NCBI RefSeq assembly: GCF_021347895.1
Contig: NC_067135.1
Span: 23,385,847-23,449,846, forward strand
Direction of reading: 5' to 3'
DNA from: Acanthochromis polyacanthus
Taxonomy: Eukaryota > Chordata > Actinopteri > Pomacentridae
DNA length: 64,000 nucleotides
Shown here piece by piece: positions 34,806 to 46,309 of the stretch (within the stretch, counting starts at the first letter, position 1; each line of letters opens with the position of its first letter). The notes beneath the pieces were generated by a model, which searched no databases, was not told where the DNA came from, and saw only the letters and a list, made by a program, of their open reading frames with translations. The position numbers and the translations under genes are program-made.

Positions 34806-35405
34806 ATGATCATAGATTTCTGCAGATCCAAACCCCCGCTTCAGCCAGTGAACACTTGTGGCGTGGACATCAAGCTGGTGACCTCATATAAATATTTAGG
34901 TATCCACCTTGATAATAAGTTGGACTGGTCTACAAACGTAGACTTCATCTACAAAAAGGGCCAGAGCCGACTTTATTGCCTCAGAAGACTTCGATCACTA
35001 GACATCTGCAGTAAGATGTTGCAGATGTTTTATCAGTCTGTGGTAGCAAGTGTCCTGTTTTATGCTGCAGTCTGCTGGGGAGGCAGCATAAAACAGAAGG
35101 ATGCAAGGCGTCTGAACAAACTGATTAAAAAAGCTGGCTCTGTGGTTGGAATCGGATTGAACACATTGGAGGATGAGGTGGAGAGACGGGCACTGAACAA
35201 GATGGAGGCCATTCTGACCAACATGGATCATCCACTTCACATCGGAAAAAACATGTGTGGACGACTCCTATCCCTGCGCTGCAAGACCGAAAGATTTAGG
35301 AAATCTTTCTTGCCATCAGCAGTCAGGCTATTCAATTCAAAATTAAACAGATAAGGACCCTGACAACTGAATTTCCCTTCGGGGATGAATAAAGTGATTC
35401 TGATT
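34806..35405 (+). pseudogene. Rex1-type LINE, 3' end of RT ORF and tail
   Basis: Frame from 34806 to 35354 continues the LINE: MIIDFCRSKPPLQP, VTSYKYLGIHLDNKLDW, YKKGQSRLYCLRRLRSLDIC, YQSVVASVLFYAAVCWG, KLIKKAGSVVG, ending KSFLPSAVRLFNSKLNR and a stop. It is intact but separated from the palm domain. The 3' UTR is short, with 'gaatttcccttcggggatga', ATAAAG and a tandem GATTCT tail (35393-35406), as in other Rex1-group 3' ends. Confidence 0.88.
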
Positions 35406-37975
35406 CTGAAACAAGATCAGGAGTGGTTTCTGCAAATTTGTGTACATGAAAGTGACTAGCAGTTGTAGGAATTATGACTCCTGTGTTAAAGCAGTGGAGA
35501 CAATGCCTTTTAACGGAGCCATGTAGGGAGAAGGTCTATGGAAAGAGTGTTGGGCCCAATCACTGGAGCATATAAGGATTAAACTAAGTCACTTTTTAGA
35601 CTGGAGATCACAGCTTCTTTCATGATTTCTTTTTAACAGGACCACAACATGGTCGTCTTATTAGCAAAATAAAATTAATCACCCTAAAGCGATGAGCTAA
35701 GCTGTGTTTGTACCAAACTGTAAACTTCCTGTAAAACTCATGTATTTACTTAATTTTTTTATGCAAATCAGCCATCAGTGTTTGAACCAAAAACAAATTC
35801 TAAAGAAATAGAAAGTTTAAAATTTTTTTTTAATGACCTCAGTTTCTGCTTCGTTAGCGTATGATTTCAGTTTTCAATGATTATGCCCTAATTATGCAAC
35901 ATAAGCCCAGATCCTTAAAGCCACTGCAGACTGAAGAGCTTTAGTCTCCTGATAATTATTGTTAAATCATATCCATTTGCCTCACTCCAGACCTGTTATC
36001 TCGCTCTTTAATTGAAGCATTTAGCTTGTTTGTGCGTTTTATCCTCAGACTTTAATTATAGGTCTTGTATTGTTCATTTTGAGATAAAACGGTTTATCCG
36101 AGAGCCAACGCTCACTGAGTTCAGTCAGTTCGGGTCCTAGAAGTTCTAAATTGGTTCTTACAAAGATAAAAGAACAAAGATACATTTCAGACAAGTTTTG
36201 AGTTTCTTTTTGAACAGGATCGTGGGAATTTGTGCATCTCACCCTGTTGATGAGACATGATGTCCATCTGGCTGATGACTCTGCTCTTGTATCCATTCAG
36301 AGTGCTCACACACATTCATGTTCTCACTCAGGATAAAAAGGTCACGTCTCTCCAGTTAATTAGTCTCTCCATCTTTCCTCTCCTCTTCTAGCTCTCTTCC
36401 TTCTCTTGTCCCTTCTTTCTTTCCCTCTGCCACCAGATCACGAAGCGAGTCTTGACGTCCTGCTTTTTCATCCTTCTTGCTTGACAAATGTGTTCACACA
36501 TTTGTTTTATCAGAGGTGTCAAACTCATTGTTAGCTTCAGTTTGATCTCCACTGACCAATAAAATCACAGCATAAAAACCCATAAATCACCACAACTCCA
36601 AATCTTTACTTTGTTTTAGTGCAAAAAAGGTATTGCATTGCCGTCTGTTTCTTTCAGAATGGGACCTTAATTTACAAAATGAAAAACATGGGGTATTTAT
36701 GAAGGCTTTAAATGAGCTACTGAGGCCATATACTCGACAGGAAAATGTTTACTGACTTAACAGGTAAAAGGAGAAATCAGGTCATAGTCTCATAGATTTC
36801 TGTACAGTAGACGAACCATATGAGTCGCCCCCTGGTGGCTGTTAGAAAGAATGCAGGCGTAATGCACTCTGGAATTGGCCAAATCCATTTTTTTCCTTGT
36901 CAAGGTCGAGGGCTTTTTTTTTTTATTTTTTATTTTTATACACAGTCTGATTTGGTGTCCACAGTAAGATGTATTCAATGCTGTTTTCATCATCCTGCTT
37001 TATTAAACTTGCACAACAACTTTTCTTTTTGAGATATTTAGCTTGTTAGCTCTCGTGTTAACAGCTAGTTCATTTTGCAAAACTCCTGCCTGAATAAAAG
37101 CTGGATGGTGCAGAAACTTGATTTGAATGACACTTTCTTTTTTAAATCACTGCTGGTTTATTTTATCTGTATTTTCTGCAGAAATGAGCCTCTGGAGAGC
37201 TTTCAGCATATTAAGTTTAACACTCGGTTATATTTTCTGCATGTTTAATTTCAGCTAATACAGCAACAGTTTGTAAACTGAAACCAGCTCATTCATCTCT
37301 CCCTAAACACCTCAGAGCATCGCTTAGCGGATTACTCTCGTGTTTGTTTTTCTCCTGAATCTTTCACATATTAGGACCAAAATTATTACATTCTGAGTTT
37401 GTGTCTGAGAAACACCGTGAATGCAAGAATAAAGAAGTTACAGCATTTAATGCAAAAAAGAATCCTGACCTGATTGCACATTATGTTCAGGAAGAATTAC
37501 TGAAGGCCGAGTGTTTCTGTAAGTTCTTTATTAAATAAATGTACTCTGGAACAAATAGAATAGTGAATACTGAAAGGCATGCTGATGGAAAGCAGGATGT
37601 TGGAATTCACACAGACATGAATGCAAAAATAATGAGAATTGCAGTAAAAGAAAAATGAAGGAACTTGTTTTGAATAAGGAAATATTTGGATTTGTTGGGG
37701 TTTTTTGTAGGATTTTAATCTTAAATTTGAACTGATTAGGTAAATATTGTATGTATTAAGAATTTATATTATTTATTTCTTATATGGCAGTGTAGGTTCT
37801 TAACCACGATAAATTAGTTCAATTATTTGTGTTACGTATACATATTTTAGCGTCTTAACCTTAATTTTTTTTTTTTACTCTTTAGGTAATCTTATTTTAA
37901 CCATTTCTCTTTTGAAGACCATGTTAGGCCAGACATATCTAAAAATTTGTTGATTGCATCAAATATGTTTTTTAA

Positions 37976-37978
<3 letters not shown>
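35406..37978. other. No gene; one dispersed-repeat fragment
   Basis: Mostly A+T-rich unique DNA. At about 36819-36890 the phrase 'gagtcgccccctggtggct' with 'gaatgcaggcgtaatgcact' matches part of the fish repeat family represented at 7.06-7.60 kb, followed by a T-rich run (36911-36950). 36360-36430 is C/T-rich. Nothing else was recognised. Confidence 0.45.
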
Positions 37979-38033
<55 letters not shown>

Positions 38034-38037
38034 CACA
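37979..38037. repeat. (AT)n/(AC)n microsatellite
   Basis: About 24 uninterrupted AT units (37979-38026) followed by a short (AC)n tract that abuts the Tc1-type end. Probably polymorphic. Confidence 0.97.
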
Positions 38038-38507
38038 CAGTGGGTATGGAAAGTATTCAGACCCCTTGAACTTTTTCACTCTCTGTGTCAATGCAGCCAT
38101 TTGCCAAAATCAAAAAAGTTCATTTTATTTCTCATTAATGTACACTCAGCACCCCATCTTGACAGAAAAAACAGAAATGTAGACATTTTTGCAAATTTAT
38201 TAAAAAAGAAAAGCTGAAATATCACATGGTCATAAGTATTCAGACCCTTTGCAGCAACATTCATATTTAACTCACATGCTGTCCATTTCTTCTGATCCTC
38301 CTCCAGATGGTTCTGCTTCTTTATTGGAGTCCAGCTGTGTTTAATTAAACTGATTGAACTTGATTAGGAAAGGCACACACCTGTCTGTATAAGACCTTAT
38401 AGCTCACAGTGCATGTCAGAGCAAATGAGAATCATGAGGTGGAAGGAACTGCCCAAGGAGCTCAGAGACAGAATTGTGGCAAGACACAGATCTGGCCAAG
38501 GTTACTT
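38038..38507 (+). pseudogene. Tc1-like transposon, 5' end with start of transposase
   Basis: Starts CAGTGGGTATGGAAAGTATT, a terminus typical of a fish Tc1 family, with a repeat of 'agtattcagaccc' about 180 bp in (38236) as in IR/DR arms. A start codon at about 38427 opens MRIMRWKELPKELRDRIVAR followed by HRSGQGY, the N-terminal DNA-binding start of Tc1 transposase. Similarity stops within codons at about 38507, and the rest of the gene and the right arm are missing. A truncated, dead copy. Confidence 0.82.
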
Positions 38508-39185
38508 CAAACCTTGAATCTAAAATGATGCAGGGAAAACACAAATACACTTCATGTAGAGAAAACTTAGGATGCGCTTCTCGAAGCTTTTTTTAACTCG
38601 AGCTTTTGGGGTGTTTTACTCAAACAAGAAGAATTTACTGTATTTCACATCTTTCTTTAAAAAAATATCTTAGAGCATCACATCCTTGCTTCTTTATCAC
38701 ACTTACTTTCCTGCTGTTGCCAGGTGACAGGAATTTTTTATTTATTTATTAATATTGTGAGAAAAAAAGCCTTTCAATTAGGGCCTGTAGGTATATTTCT
38801 CTTTTCTGTGCAGCTCTGTTGATCGGTGCTTTCTGCTGCAGTATGGTGGTCATGAAGGAGCCAATTCAATCAGTTAGCACAGAAGCACTTCACTCCTCTC
38901 CACGCTCTCCGCTTAATTATCCTTTACAGCACTCGAGGTCGTCGTTTTCTATGAATCGTGCCGACTTTCTTTTAAAACGCCGCCTGATACGGTGACTTTT
39001 AACGACAGAGGACACCGTGCAGATTGAAGAGCGACTCGGGAGGTCGCAAATGTTTTCTGTGAGCCGCAATGCAAACAAAACGGCCGTTTTTTGGAACGCA
39101 GCGTCTGTATGTGATGCATTCATCGCAACAGGAGAGACGTTTACAGCGCTATGATGCAGTTCAAATTGTCTGTAGTTTCCTTTGG
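38508..39185. other. No gene seen
   Basis: No recognisable feature. The minus-strand frame 38917-39366 (149 codons) runs partly through the adjoining minisatellite and shows no family motif. Confidence 0.4.
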
Positions 39186-39715
39186 TACACAAACGAGACA
39201 CAAAATGGCACAAATGACACGCATTGCAAATACGAGACAAAATAACGAAAACAAGACGCAAAATAGCAAAGATACAAAACGGCACAAATGAAACAAATTG
39301 ATACAAATGAGACACAAAGTGACGCATATGAGACACAACTGCAAAAAACAACAAACATGACACCAACTACACAAGAGATGCAAAACAAAAATGAGACACA
39401 AAACGAAACAAGACACAAAAATGAGACACAAAACAAATAAGACCCAAAAATGAGACAAAACGAAACAAATAAGACACAAAAATGAGACCTAAAATAAAGA
39501 CACAAAATGACACAAATGAGACACAAAGCAACAAAAGTGAGACACAAATGAGACACAAAATCACAAACACAAGACACAACAAAATGAGACACTAAACAAA
39601 AATGAGACAAAACAACACAAAATGGCACAAATGAGACATGACCAACACAAGACAAAACAAATTTAAAAAGACACAAACGAGACAAATGATACAAATAAGG
39701 CACAAAACAACACTG
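39186..39715. repeat. Minisatellite, AATGAGACACAAA type
   Basis: Same unit family as 33071-33545, slightly longer, extending about 50 bp further left than the part shared with copy 1. The minus-strand frames of up to 213 codons with CLIFVSFC repeats are translations of the array. Confidence 0.9.
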
Positions 39716-40407
39716 ATCTGGAAGAAGGTTGGATGGAAGAAGTAGATGGTATATGTCAAAATAACATCCAGATAAATACCAGGAAACAACAAAACAAATC
39801 AATTTTGTAGACTTGAGTTGTCGATGGTTTTGGAGTTGTGGCTGATCGGTGCACGTTCCAAATGTGTTTCCTACTTGAATGCTAGTGGCTAATTTCTGAT
39901 CTCAGAGTTGTGAAGACGTGGGCTGTCCTGTCATTTGGTTGGATTCGCTGCAGTGCATGAAACTTTTTTCTAATTGACTGTGTAACAAACAGGATGTCGG
40001 ATATTGATAGTTGTTGGCAGTCATGATGTCCAGCATCCAGCCAGGCTCGGTGTAATTATAGAGCGGCTTGTATTGGTGGATACTGATGAGGATCTGCCAA
40101 GTCGAATCTGAAATTTCCAGCCCTGTTGTAATCCCACGTTTTGTCTTGAAATTTCTCAGTAAAGGCAACATAGCGGCAATTATTTCCCACTATATCCTAA
40201 GAAAAACCAGCCATCTTTACGTCATAGCATATAGCACCACTTGTTCCTATTAATTCAAGTGACATTAGCCTGCTCATTGCTGACAGGGCTGCCATCCGGT
40301 TGCAGTGTTCGGATTTTGAAACATTTCTTCTGTTAATCAAGTCTTGTTCTTCAAGTAGACGACCAGGTATTAATTGGCAGCTACCACAGTCCCAGCCAGC
40401 ACTCCTG
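39238..40407. repeat. Duplicon copy 2 (partner at 33071-34223)
   Basis: Same orientation as copy 1, about 6.2 kb away. The non-repetitive part begins near 39716 and ends at 'agccagcactcctg'. Beyond it the sequence continues as 'acaagctgacggataatc' without any LINE. Since copy 1 sits inside a LINE and is flanked by a LINE duplication, this locus is the more likely source. Confidence 0.85.
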
Positions 40408-40499
40408 ACAAGCTGACGGATAATCGGGATACACAGACCTTTAAACTTTGGGACACATTTGACAACCGATCACCCCACCTCCACTGGGTGCATAAACCC

Positions 40500-42022
40500 A
40501 AATTAGCTCCTCACACTGCTGGTATTTTTGCTCAGACAGGAGACAAGTGTCACCAAATATCTATTTTCTGCATATTTCTCATCAAACTAGCATTTAGATC
40601 TATTGAATATTAGACAGAGATAACTCACAAACCTGTATGACCCCTGTGAACAAGTAATTGCCCCCTTGAACCTAATAACTTGGCAGCAACTACTGCAGTT
40701 AAATGTTTGTTCCAGTTTGTGATCAGTCTTTTCCATCACCGTGGAGGAATTCTGCTCCACTCTTCTCTGTAGAATAGTTTGAATTCAGTCACATTAGATG
40801 GTTTTAGATCATGAACTGTCCTTTTACGGTCTTGTCACGGAATCTCAATTAGATTCAAGTCCAGACTTTGACTCCAGAACCTTCATTTGGTTCTTTCTGA
40901 GCCACTCAGAGGTGGACTTGCTGGTGGTCTTTAGATCTTTGTCTTGCTGCATACACCATTAGATAGACTCTCCAGAAAAACGCGATTATGCGATCGCATG
41001 AATTCCCGCATTATTCACCAAAATGCCGCTGATTATGCTGGGGTCAATTATTTCCCAAAAGGCCGCATAATCCCCGCAAAACGGCGCATAATTCCCGCAA
41101 GAATCTCACATTTCCACGAAAAAAAGGAGAAATATGTGGGTCCCGCTTGATTTCACAATTTCCGCATAAAATGAGAAAACTATAACCAATATAAATGGAG
41201 TTGTGAGTTTTTATGTGACGCCTGGCCTGACGTCATCAGTTCGCGCATTCACACACACATTAGAAGCACGAGCTGATGCGGAGCGCGGCGCCAGTGTTGC
41301 CAACTTAGTGACTTTCTCGCTAAATCTAGCGACTTTCCAAAGCGTCCTAGCGACTTTTTTTTTTGCCAAAAGCGACTAGCCACAAATCTAGCGACTTTTT
41401 CTGCCGTTTTGGAGACTGACAGGAAAACTCGGATCATTCTGCAGTTACTGTTTTCAACGAGCAGCAGGTACTGCTGTGAGCTTCTCCCCCTCCCAAAGCA
41501 CAGGCTGTCAGTCCAGTATCCCCGCAGCAGTCCCAGTGTCTGATTAGAGGACTCATCCCTCCGCGGCCAGACGGCAGATGAATCGCACATATTTTTGCAT
41601 ATTTCACAACTATTCGCATACTTTGCAACTTTCCGCAATTTCCCCTCATAAAATGGCATAAAAACCCCGCATATTTATTCGCATAATCAAGGATTTTAGT
41701 CCCCATAATCAAGGATTTTAGCCCACATAATCAAGGATTTTTGCCCACATAATCAAGGATTTTTGCCCGCGTTTTCGTGGAGGGTCTAATTAGAGTTGAG
41801 CTTTAGGTCATGAACTGGCTGGATGGAGAAACTGAACCCAACTGATGAATGAATTTGGTCATTTTGTAGATTAGGACCTCAGGGGGCAATTACTTTTACT
41901 CATCTTTTGGGTGATCTTTGTCATATATTAAAGCTAATTTGATGATCTGAAACATTTAAGTGTGACAAATATGCAAAAATAGAAGATTTCAGTAAGGAGG
42001 CAAATACTTTCTCACAGCACTG
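40500..42022 (-). pseudogene. Tc1-like transposon remnant (minus strand)
   Basis: The right end, inverted, reads CAGTGCTGTGAGAAAGTATT, matching the Tc1 relative at 45.3-46.3 kb. On the minus strand the phrases encoding the DKD-region and 'accaccagcaagtccacctc' are followed by '..agattcaagtccagactttgac' and '..ggagcagaattcctccac', all in the same order as the other copy. The transposase is internally deleted and full of frame damage. The left terminus is unrecognisable. An 815-bp hAT-like element interrupts it at 40974-41788. Confidence 0.75.
40974..41788. mobile_element. hAT-like MITE with subterminal tandem repeats, 815 bp
   Basis: Ends TAGACTCTCCAGAAAAACGC and, inverted, TAGACCCTCCACGAAAACGC. 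ATTAGA is directly repeated at both sides (40968-40973 and 41789-41794), and the other Tc1 copy confirms the empty site (accattag-tgttgagc). Near the right end 'ataatcaaggattttwgccc' occurs four times at exactly 22-bp spacing (41683, 41705, 41727, 41749). The left arm is likewise rich in 'cgcataat' words. Subterminal repeats of this kind serve as transposase binding sites in hAT elements. A perfect 8-bp duplication is not visible, so the superfamily call is tentative. No transposase. Confidence 0.68.
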
Positions 42023-42950
42023 CATGTCTGAACATCAATGCTGATTGGTTCAACTTTGAGAGAACATCAAGCACAGATTTCCAGCCCTTTCTGGCCACAT
42101 TGTCTCTCTGACATCACCACCAACAAGTCCAGGTTTCCTTCCCCTATGTGTTCAAACCACTAGAGTTCAGTCTAATAGCTCCTTTTTGTCGTTGTATTGG
42201 TGCACTTGGAGTTAACTTTGCAGTTAAAGCTGTTGGATTCTGCACAGAAATGGAAATGTTGATTTGTTTTGAGCAGTGGAATGATGTCTTTTGTTATCAT
42301 GATGTGCACACAGCTTGATTCCTCGCAGTTTGTCCAGATGGTTCATGGACCAGATGATTTATTTTTTATTTTGGTGGTTTAAAACTAAAAGTGACCAGAA
42401 AAGATGACTGTAGAAGGGCTGTTAAGGTTATAAAGGGTTTTCTTCTACATGTATCTGGATTGTAATTGCTAATCAGGTGGCATTCAGAGAAAATACCTCT
42501 ATAATTTGTAAGAGGATGTAAAATGCTATTAACCCTTCCTCTGTAATTCCATGTCAGAATGTGTTATTAGCTCTTCTTCTCTGACTTTACAGGCGTCAAA
42601 CTGCCTGTTCGTCCTGATATCTGCAGATTGTAAGCGGCTCGTTTAAAGCAGGGATGATTAGGTGGCATGATAATGGCTGGATGTACTCCAGCTTTTATGT
42701 TATTCTGTCACGGAGGGATATATTCTGCAGCTGAATGTAGCTTTGTTGCCAGAGAAAAACACCAGCTGGGAACTGAGCGGCTGCCAGGAGGAGGAATTCA
42801 TTTTATTGAGCTAATCTGGACTGTAGGATGTTGGCTAAGTAACATGATGTAATGTTTCTGCTTCATTTCACAGAGCACACGTATTTGAGAATTTAAATCT
42901 CGCTGCCTCAGAGTCGGGCTGTAAGTTCAGTGACAGTAAACGATTAAATA
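42023..42950. other. No gene seen
   Basis: Unique-looking DNA with no recognisable feature. Confidence 0.45.
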
Positions 42951-43640
42951 TCTGATCATTGGATCCGATATTCAGCATTTTTCTGAATTTGTTTTCTGAT
43001 TGGCTTCTTGTTAAGACTAACAGCCAATCAACAGTGAGTGTTAAATGTTTAAAAATATAGTTTTAATTGAAACAAATGAAAAACATAAAGTTAAAGAGGG
43101 CATTTATTTTGTTGGAATTAGTTTTCTTATTCTGATTTTTGAATTTTGACTTGTTTTGCTTCACTTTAATTTGATTTTTTGCTTTATATTTAACAACAAA
43201 TTATTTACATGTTTGTTTAACCACGTTACATATTTATTTGCTCATTTACTTAATATTTATCCATTAATTTACATATTCATTTTTAAACACGTATTTACAT
43301 ATTTATTTGCCTATTTACTTTATTTATCCATTTATTTTCATATTTATTTAGCTATTTATTTATGTTTATTTATTTACCCATTATGTATTTACCTATTTAT
43401 TTGTTTATCTAATCTTATTTGATTGAATTTGGTCTAATCTGGTGTTTCCTCGTTGCACATGTTATTCAGTATAATATTTCCTGAGTTTCAGAGTCATTCA
43501 ATTTGGTGCTTGTTTCTGATTGGCTGCATGACTGACAGCCAATCAACAGCGAGGGATAAATGTTAAAAACTTGTCTTTAATTTAAACAAATGGAACACAA
43601 ATTTTAAAAATGCAAATTTTTTTGTGTCGAAATCCGTGTT
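42951..43640. repeat. Direct-repeat pair with CCAAT hairpins around an AT-rich tract
   Basis: The phrases 'tctgattggct' + 'cagccaatcaacag' occur at about 42995-43034 and 43515-43549, 520 bp apart, each followed by 'taaatgtt.aaaa' and 'ttaa.tt.aaacaaatg'. Within each copy GATTGGCT and AGCCAATC form an inverted repeat. Between them (43156-43420) lies a TATTTA-type simple tract that opens a meaningless 88-codon frame. Confidence 0.7.
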
Positions 43641-45286
43641 CTTCTCGATTTAAATTTTTACTGCAGATGTGTATCGACTCCAAACTACTGCTTCGGTCTC
43701 CTTAAAGACTATTAATCAGAATCAACCTTGACAAAAAAAACAGTCATCTTATTGTTTCCATAGTCAACACTAATATTTTGACTCCTGGTGCTCAAATATT
43801 ACACAGAGCCTCTTTAATTCTGTGTTGACTTCACTTTAGATGGAGTTTTAATGGTTCATCCTTAGAATTAACAGCTGAGGTTACATATATATTTGCTTTA
43901 TGATGAATTGGTTGACTAAAAATTACTTCTACTGTTGCAGCTCACAGTAAAAACTAGTTTTTCACTCATCTTCTACATTTGTGTCCAAACTTTGAACGGC
44001 TGCATAAGCTCAGACAACTTTTCACAAATTTATGACCATAAATAATGATCACAAAAAGTTCTTCTCGTCCTTGTATCACAGAAACTTTGCCAAAAACTAC
44101 ATTAAAAAAGCAGGTTTCAGGACTGTGTTTTGGAAACATTGAAAGTGATTCTTCTCATGCAGCACAAACAACTCAGTTAGATTAAGAGCAGAAAGTTTGT
44201 GTTGTGGAGCCGTAAATCTGCTCCTGACGGCTGAGGGATCTGAAGCCAAAACTCAACAAACAAAACTTGTGCGGTTTTCTTTTTTCTTCCCTAATAGATG
44301 AGATAATAAAACTAACACAGCTGCTGCAACGACAAGACAAGAGAAAGAGACGTCTGTTTGTGCAGAGGAAAGTGATAGTTTGCAGTTTTCTCACACACTG
44401 TCGAAGCTATGATTTATGCTTAAAAATGTGTTTTATGACCTAAGATAATAATATCTTCTGTCTCTAACACACTCACAATGGAGGCTTTGTGTTCGTATTT
44501 AATGAGGGCTTCTGTTTCCATTGATCTGACATCAACAGGGGAGATGTGATCGATAATTTATGCTAACGTTGTGATGCTAACGTCATCTCTTCGTCCTCCA
44601 CTCGGCCTGGACGTTGTCGTTTGGATCATAACAAAAAAAGGCGTTTAGGAGGACAGGAAAGCTGAAAGAGCAGGACGGCCTACACGATGTGCTTATGTGG
44701 GAGGCCTCCAGAGAGTTCTGCCCTCCGCTCTTAAACAGGAACATTATTGGAGATTAAACAAAAAGGCGCTCCGAACACACTTCTCCACACGTGCACACTG
44801 CCTCCATTATAAGAACTACTTAAAGCAACAAAACACCCGGACTCCCCCTCAAGGGAGAGGCGAAGAGAAGCAGGAGTGAAGAGGAGAGGTTTGCGTTGTT
44901 TTTTTTTTTTTTTGGTCATTTTAATTGCAAAGCTTGTTAGCCTTTTTTCTCCGTCGTTAGCGCCTTATTAGCATGTCATTATGAAGGCAGACAGCATTTG
45001 ACAGACAGCCTGGAGGGGAGCAATTACTCCGTGGGTATATGAGGGAGTGCATGTCATCCAGGCAGGCATTATTTCATGTTTACTACATTCTTTCAGGGTT
45101 GTTTTGGACACTTCACTTCGGCATCCTGTCAGTCACATTCATGGAACTGCTTAAGAAGATTTTGGTTTCCAGATGTTTCACCTGAATTCAAGATCCATGC
45201 TTGAATATTCATAGAGATTACGATTTTAATAAATGGTTTGTGGACTAGTTAATTTCTCCCAAATGAATAGTGCTGTTTTGGTTAAG
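43641..45286. other. No gene; possible conserved block near 44.93-45.08 kb
   Basis: No coding or mobile-element signature. 44930-45080 ('gttagcgccttattagcatg', 'caattactccgtgggtatat') has a balanced composition and ordered AT words that resemble conserved non-coding elements. This is an impression, untested. Confidence 0.35.
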
Positions 45287-45288
45287 TA

Positions 45289-46309
45289 GAGTGCTATGAA
45301 AAAGTACTTGCCCCCCTACAGAAAACTTCTGTTCTTGCATAAGTGTCACTTAAATGTTCCAGATCATCAAACAACATTTAATATAAGACTAAGGTAATCC
45401 AAGAAAACAAAAATGCAGCTTTTTGATGACTGTTTCATTTACTGAAGGAAAAATGCTGTCCAGCATCTATTGCCCTGTGTGAAAAAGTAATTGCCCCCTT
45501 AGCTACCAATCTACCAAATGACCAAACTCATTCATCAGTTGGGTTCAGTTTCTCCATCCACACTCACATATGATTACTGCCAGGCTTGTTGAACCTAAAC
45601 ATCACTAAATAGAACCTGTCTTCATTGTGAAGTAGATAAAGGCTCTGAAAAAGCAGCATATGATGCCACGTTCTGAAGAGATTCAAGAACAGATGAGGAA
45701 CAAAGTCATTGCCATTCATCAGTCTGGAGGGTTTCAAAGCCATTGCTGAGGCTCTGGGACTCCAGAGAACCACAGTGAGAGACCTTTTCATTCAGTTCAT
45801 GACCTAAAGCTCAACACTAATGGTTTATGCAGCATGACAACGACCCAAAGACCACCAGCAAGTCCACCTCTGAGTGCCTCAGAAAGAACTAAATGAAGGT
45901 TCTGGAGTCAAAGTCTGGACTTGAATCTAATTGAGATTCTGTGGCAAGACCTTCAATAGACAGTTCATGATCTAAAACCATCTAATGTGACTGAATTCAA
46001 ACTATTTTGCAGAGAAGAGTGGAGCAGAATTCCTCCATGTTGATGGAAAGTACTGATCACAAGCTGGAACAAACATTTAACTGCAGTCGTTGCTGCCAAG
46101 AGACCAACCAGTTATTATGTTCAGGGGGACAATTACTTGTTCACAAGAGTCATATAGGTTTTTTTCAACAGCAATTTGTGTTGTGTGGGTTATCTCTGTC
46201 TAATATCCATTAAATATATAATAGTTTGATGATTTGAAACATTGAAGTGTGAGAAATATTCAAAAATAGAGTTTTTCTGTAGGGGGGCAAATACTTCTTC
46301 ACAGCACTG
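45289..46309 (+). pseudogene. Tc1-like transposon with deleted, mutated transposase
   Basis: The left end GAGTGCTATGAAAAAGTACT (TA at 45287-45288) pairs with the inverted right end CAGTGCTGTGAAGAAGTATT. Inside, 'tgccacgttctgaagagattc' opens a transposase start (PRSEEIQEQMRNKVIAIHQ). It jumps after about 50 codons to the second-aspartate region (QHDNDPKTTSKSTSECLRK) and then the C-terminal part with several stops. About 600 bp of the usual gene is missing. It is the same family as the minus-strand remnant at 40.5-42.0 kb. Confidence 0.85.

Noticed and set aside
43156..43422. 88-codon frame resembling a membrane protein
   Set aside because: It translates a TATTTA-type simple repeat.
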